The notes below the pieces were generated by a model, which did not search any database, was not told where the DNA came from, and saw nothing but the letters and a program-made list of their open reading frames with translations. From NCBI GenBank assembly GCA_965276665.1, contig OZ255620.1, forward strand, positions 248,001-312,000: a DNA stretch of 64,000 bases, read 5' to 3'. The position numbers and the translations under genes are program-made. Below are positions 61,091-64,000 of this stretch, one piece after another. This stretch comes from CAWGJC01 sp965276665. Lineage in GTDB: Bacteria > Pseudomonadota > Alphaproteobacteria > Acetobacterales > Acetobacteraceae. Position 1 is the first letter of the stretch. Each line of letters opens with the position of its first letter.

Positions 61091-62098
61091 ATGTGGCACA
61101 GCCTGGTTCCCATCTGGACGGTGATCCTCGGCCTGGGGGTGTTCATCTACGTGTCGCTGGACGGCTTCGACCTTGGCGTCGGCATGCTGCACGGCCTGGT
61201 GCAGCCGTCGCAGCGAGAGACGGTGATGAACTCGATCGGCCCGTTTTGGGACGGGAACGAGACCTGGCTGATCCTGGGCGGGGTGGGCCTGCTGGCGGCA
61301 TTTCCCGTCGCCTTCGCGATCATCATCCCCGCCGTGTATTTCCCGATCCTGATCATGCTGCTGGCATTGGTGTTCCGTGGCGTGGCGTTCGAGTTCCGGT
61401 TCAAGCACATCCGCCTGCGCCGGCTGTGGGATTGGGCGTTCTGCGGCGGCTCGCTGCTGGCCACCTTCGCGCAGGGTGTCGTGCTCGGCAGCTTCATTCA
61501 GGGCTTCAAGGTCGAGGGCCGCGTGTTCGCCGGGTCGTCGTTCGATTTCGCGACTCCCTTCGCATTGCTGACGGGCGTGGCGCTGGTGTTCGGCTACGCG
61601 CTGCTAGGCGCCGGCTGGCTGGTGATGAAGACCGAAGGCGCGCTACAGGCCTGGTCGCGCCGGGCGGGGCGCATCTGCCTGGTCGCGGTGTCCTGCTGCA
61701 TCGCGGCGGTCAGCCTGTGGACGCCGCTGGCCAGCAGCGTCATCGCCCAGCGCTGGTTCGGTTGGCCCAACACGGCCTTGCTGCTGCCGCTGCCATTGGC
61801 GAGCCTGGCGGTCGGCGCCTACGCTTGGCGTGCGCTGGGACGGGATGGCGCGTGGCAGGCTTTTACCGCCTCCATTGCGTTGTTCGCTCTGTCGTTCCTG
61901 GGTGTGGCGATTAGCCTCTGGCCGATGATCGTGCCAGGGCACTTCACCTTATGGGAAGCAGCCTCGCCGGAAAGCACGCAGGCCTTCCTTTTGGTCGGAA
62001 CACTCGTGCTGCTCCCCGTCATCCTGTTCTACACGGGATGGTCCTACTGGGTGTTCCGCGGCAAGGTACGACAAGGCGAGAGCTACCACGTCGCATAG
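61091..62098 (+). CDS. cydB: Cytochrome bd-type quinol oxidase subunit II
   Basis: The 335-residue partner of CydA has YVSLDGFDLGVGMLHGL and GPFWDGNETWLILGGVGLLAAFPVAFA near the N-terminus and eight or so helices. The C-terminal ILFYTGWSYWVFRGKVRQGE is typical. It is needed for heme d assembly and stability of the oxidase. No cydX-like small gene was seen after it. Confidence 0.95.
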   Translation: MWHSLVPIWTVILGLGVFIYVSLDGFDLGVGMLHGLVQPSQRETVMNSIGPFWDGNETWLILGGVGLLAAFPVAFAIIIPAVYFPILIMLLALVFRGVAFEFRFKHIRLRRLWDWAFCGGSLLATFAQGVVLGSFIQGFKVEGRVFAGSSFDFATPFALLTGVALVFGYALLGAGWLVMKTEGALQAWSRRAGRICLVAVSCCIAAVSLWTPLASSVIAQRWFGWPNTALLLPLPLASLAVGAYAWRALGRDGAWQAFTASIALFALSFLGVAISLWPMIVPGHFTLWEAASPESTQAFLLVGTLVLLPVILFYTGWSYWVFRGKVRQGESYHVA

Positions 62099-62224
62099 GC
62101 GAACAGCGACGCCGTCAATGACTTTAGGGAACGAACCAACGCATAATGCGTGGCGTCCAAGCATCGCCTGGACAGCAGGCAAGGATGGCCGAACAGGCCG
62201 GAAACCTTGCACATTCCTCGACTG

Positions 62225-62689
62225 CTACAGAACGAAAAACCCGGCGCTGGCGGCAGCCATGACCGCGGTTGCTAGCCAGCCACCAACCAGCATCGGCAGC
62301 GGCAACGTCAGGCGGCCCATAATGCGGCCGTTGGCGGCAACCAGCATGACAGCCCCCATGACGGGCGCCGCAAGCACGCCGTTCACGACTGCGCTCCAAT
62401 ACAGCGCCTTGACCGGATCGAGCTGCGCGAAGTTCAGCCCAACTCCCGCCATGGTGGCAGCCGAGATTGCAACGTAGAACCACTTGGCCTGCAGCGGCCG
62501 CAGGTCCAGGCCCTCGCGCCAGCCAAACGCCTCGGACACCGCGTAGGCCGCCGACCCGGCGAGCACCGGCACGGCGAGCAGCCCCGTCCCCAGGATGCCC
62601 GCCGCGAAAACTGCAAAGGTAAATTCGCCCGCAATCGGCCGCAGCGCGTCAGCCGCCTGGGAAGACGTCTGAATGTCGGTCACTCCCGT
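62225..62689 (-). pseudogene. Nramp-family metal transporter, 3' fragment cut by IS21 element
   Basis: The remaining 154 codons read DIQTSSQAADALRPIAGEFTFAVFAAGILGTG, then SEAFGWREGLDLRPLQAKWFY and LNFAQLDPVKALYWSAVVNGVLAAPVMG, the C-terminal helices of an Nramp divalent metal/proton symporter. Reading upstream (rightward) it meets the insertion sequence end at 62,690, so the N-terminal two-thirds are separated. The rest may lie beyond the element, outside the window. Confidence 0.85.
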
Positions 62690-62918
62690 TGTCAACGCCG
62701 GTTGAAAACTGATCCACCGTTGGGCTGGGGCACCGGTTGAAAACTGACCCACCGAGCCCGCCGCAGGACGCAACGATGCCTTACGGCATGTCGGCCTGCC
62801 TCGCTGTTGGGCGCTGAGGTCAAGCCCCGCAGCCGCGCAGCGGGGCGTCGTAGACGCCGGGCTTGAGGGCGACGGCCGACAGCGGGATCATGGGGTCGGC
62901 CGGTTCTCGGCGATTGAT

Positions 62919-63740
62919 TCAGGGCGATACGGGTGCAGTATCGGAGGCAGGACCGTGCGACGTTGGTTGACGGGCGGCCTTTGGCATAACGCCGCCTTTC
63001 CTCTTGTCCCGCAGCCGATAGCTGTCGCCGCCGATCTGCACGACGGTGGCATGATGCATCAGCCGATCGAGCATGGCCGCTGTCAGCACGGCATCTCCCG
63101 CCAGCGCTTGATCCCAACTGCCGAAGGTCAGGTTCGAGGTCAGCACGATCGAGCCGCGCTCATACCGTTTGGCCACCACTTGGAACAGCAGGTTCGCCTG
63201 CTCGCGCGACAGCGGAAGGTAGCCGATCTCGTCGATGATCAGCAGCCGGTACATCGAGACGGCTCGGTGCAACGCCTCCTTCAATCGGCCCTGGCGCTGC
63301 GCGGTTTCCAGCAGCATCACCAGGTCGGCCGCCGTGGTAAATCGCGTCTTGATCCCGGCCTGTGTCGCCAGATAACCCAGGCTGATGGCGATATGGGTTT
63401 TGCCGACCCCTGATGGTCCCAGCAGGATGACGTTCTCCGCCCGCTCGATGAAGCTCAGCCCGGCCAGGTGTTGGATCTGCTGCTTTGGCGCGCCGACGGC
63501 AAAGGCGAAGTCGAACTGATCCAGTGTCTTGATCGCCGGGAAGCCCGCGACACGCGATAGCATTGTGCGCGCCCGGGCTCGGCGGGTCTCCAATTCGCCG
63601 CGCAAGACAGTCTCCAGAAAATCGCTGAATGATGCTTCGCTCGCGGCCGCCGTCTGAGCCGCAGCGGCGTAGCTCAGCGCGATCCCGCTGAGGCGCAGGT
63701 CCAGGCAAAGTTGGCTCAGCCGCTCGTGCTGGAGATTCAC
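62919..63740 (-). CDS. istB: IS21 helper ATPase IstB
   Basis: The 273-residue AAA+ protein has Walker A NVILLGPSGVGKTHIAISLG (about 105-125) and Walker B RLLIIDEIGYLPLSREQ (about 165-180), then GSIVLTSNLTFGSWDQAL and MLDRLMHHATVV, all IstB marks. It loads DNA and activates the transposase IstA. The GTG start overlaps the istA stop by four bases. The 30-residue C-terminal tail is slightly longer than usual. Confidence 0.94.
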   Translation of the reverse strand: MNLQHERLSQLCLDLRLSGIALSYAAAAQTAAASEASFSDFLETVLRGELETRRARARTMLSRVAGFPAIKTLDQFDFAFAVGAPKQQIQHLAGLSFIERAENVILLGPSGVGKTHIAISLGYLATQAGIKTRFTTAADLVMLLETAQRQGRLKEALHRAVSMYRLLIIDEIGYLPLSREQANLLFQVVAKRYERGSIVLTSNLTFGSWDQALAGDAVLTAAMLDRLMHHATVVQIGGDSYRLRDKRKGGVMPKAARQPTSHGPASDTAPVSP

Positions 63741-64000
63741 GGGACCCCCTGCGGGGCCAGCAAGCCTTCATAGACGCTGAGCGGATGCTGGATCGTGATG
63801 CTCGCCAACGACGGCACGACAGAGACGACCGGTGCCGAGCGAGGCACTTCGCCCTGCCAGGGACCCGCGAGTGGCAGAAAACTGCCCAGCTCCTCCGCAA
63901 GTAACTCGATCGGAACCCGTTCCGTCGTGCCGTGCAGCCGCACATTCGCCGTGTCACGCAACCACTTGCGGACTTCAATGTTGGCTGTTGCCACATCGGC
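63737..64000 (-). CDS. istA: IS21 transposase IstA, C-terminal end (cut by window edge)
   Basis: Only about 87 codons are visible, ending YEGLLAPQGVP. The sequence WLRDTANVRLHGTTERVPIELLAEE matches the end of IstA transposases (the N-x-R-x-H-x-T-T block). It precedes istB with a GTGA overlap, as in all IS21 elements. The DDE core is outside the window. Confidence 0.88.
   Translation of the reverse strand, partial: ADVATANIEVRKWLRDTANVRLHGTTERVPIELLAEELGSFLPLAGPWQGEVPRSAPVVSVVPSLASITIQHPLSVYEGLLAPQGVP

Larger units (their letters stand above)
14147..64000. mobile_element. RepA/trb-type integrative and conjugative element in tRNA-Phe (right end outside window)
   Basis: The element starts at the tRNA-Phe 3' end. 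It carries a tyrosine integrase, a RepA replication initiator, an RlxS-type relaxase, a VirD4-type coupling protein, a full trb mating-pair module and cargo. Gene order (integrase, DUF932/ParB array, DUF736, DUF2285, AlpA-like protein, RepA, DUF2840, TraF, transglycosylase, relaxase, TraG, trbB-I, DUF2274, LysR) matches a family of alphaproteobacterial ICEs. I saw no second copy of the tRNA 3' end, so attR should lie past 64,000. The exact extent is therefore unknown. Confidence 0.85.
62690..64000 (-). mobile_element. IS21-family insertion sequence (right part outside window)
   Basis: The end starts TGTCAACGCCGGTTGAAAAC at 62,690 and carries two copies of the 22-bp repeat that starts CCGGTTGAAAACTGA, at 62,698 and 62,733, as usual for IS21 multiple terminal repeats. 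istB and the end of istA follow on the minus strand. The inserted target was an Nramp gene. The other end and target duplication are beyond 64,000. Confidence 0.88.

Noticed and set aside
59717..61408. 563-codon minus-strand frame opposite cydA/cydB
   Set aside because: Composition (His/Gln/Arg-rich) marks it as antisense of membrane-protein codons.
62101..62224. Possible cydX-type small gene after cydB
   Set aside because: No short hydrophobic frame with a ribosome site was found in the interval.

Overview
The window comes from a GC-rich alphaproteobacterium, most likely an acetic-acid-bacterium relative (Acetobacteraceae/Rhodospirillales). The clues are the short-form HisG followed by HisD, IF-1, Maf, an RNase E/G protein and YacG in one run, plus dcd-murA and an alanine/lysine-tailed HU protein. 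The genus is an inference; no 16S gene is present.

Positions 1-12,635 are core chromosome: the C-terminal half of an RND efflux pump, a motB-motA stator pair, a PhzF-like isomerase, a 130-bp palindromic MITE-like repeat, a small lipoprotein, an SDR, an HU protein, dcd, murA, and the hisG-hisD / infA-maf-rng-yacG cluster. Positions 12,636-14,070 form a visibly AT-richer patch with only weak small ORFs. It ends at a tRNA-Phe(GAA) gene (14,071-14,146).

From the 3' end of tRNA-Phe to the right edge lies an integrative and conjugative element (ICE) of the alphaproteobacterial RepA/trb type. In order it carries a P4-type tyrosine integrase with two arm-like repeats; a PIN-domain toxin-antitoxin pair; a housekeeping array (DUF4326, DUF932, ParB, DUF6878, DUF6915, DUF5983, a Toprim primase-like protein, DUF2493, SRAP, DUF736); and a regulation/replication block (XRE, DUF2285, a frameshifted regulator, an AlpA-like HTH protein, RepA). 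Next come DUF2840, TraF-type peptidase, lytic transglycosylase and the RlxS-type relaxase, then the coupling protein TraG, a CopG protein, trbB-C-D-E-J-K-L-F-G-I, DUF2274 and LysR. A doxX(pseudo)-SnoaL-TetR cargo sits between relaxase and coupling protein. The parA gene usually found after repA is not recognisable.

The housekeeping array contains repeated non-coding elements: a duplicated leader before DUF932 and parB, a pair of three-way-junction structures before DUF2493 and DUF736, and hairpins placed just upstream of ribosome binding sites.

The right-hand cargo (about 50.9-62.7 kb) is respiratory/stress related. It has a roughly 1,438-residue CheB-CheR-PAS-histidine kinase-REC-REC-LuxR fusion, a lone receiver protein, a slipin, a decayed cytochrome b/molybdopterin oxidoreductase gene, an HPP-family membrane protein, a CydAB (CIO-like) quinol oxidase, and an Nramp fragment cut by an IS21-family element that runs off the window. 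Three copies of the motif GTAGTTTCCG lie in the two divergent promoter regions of this cargo. They resemble FixJ-type sites and probably mark the regulon of the fusion kinase, whose C-terminus is FixJ-like. This is the best candidate here for an undescribed regulatory system. The right attachment site was not seen and should lie beyond 64,000.
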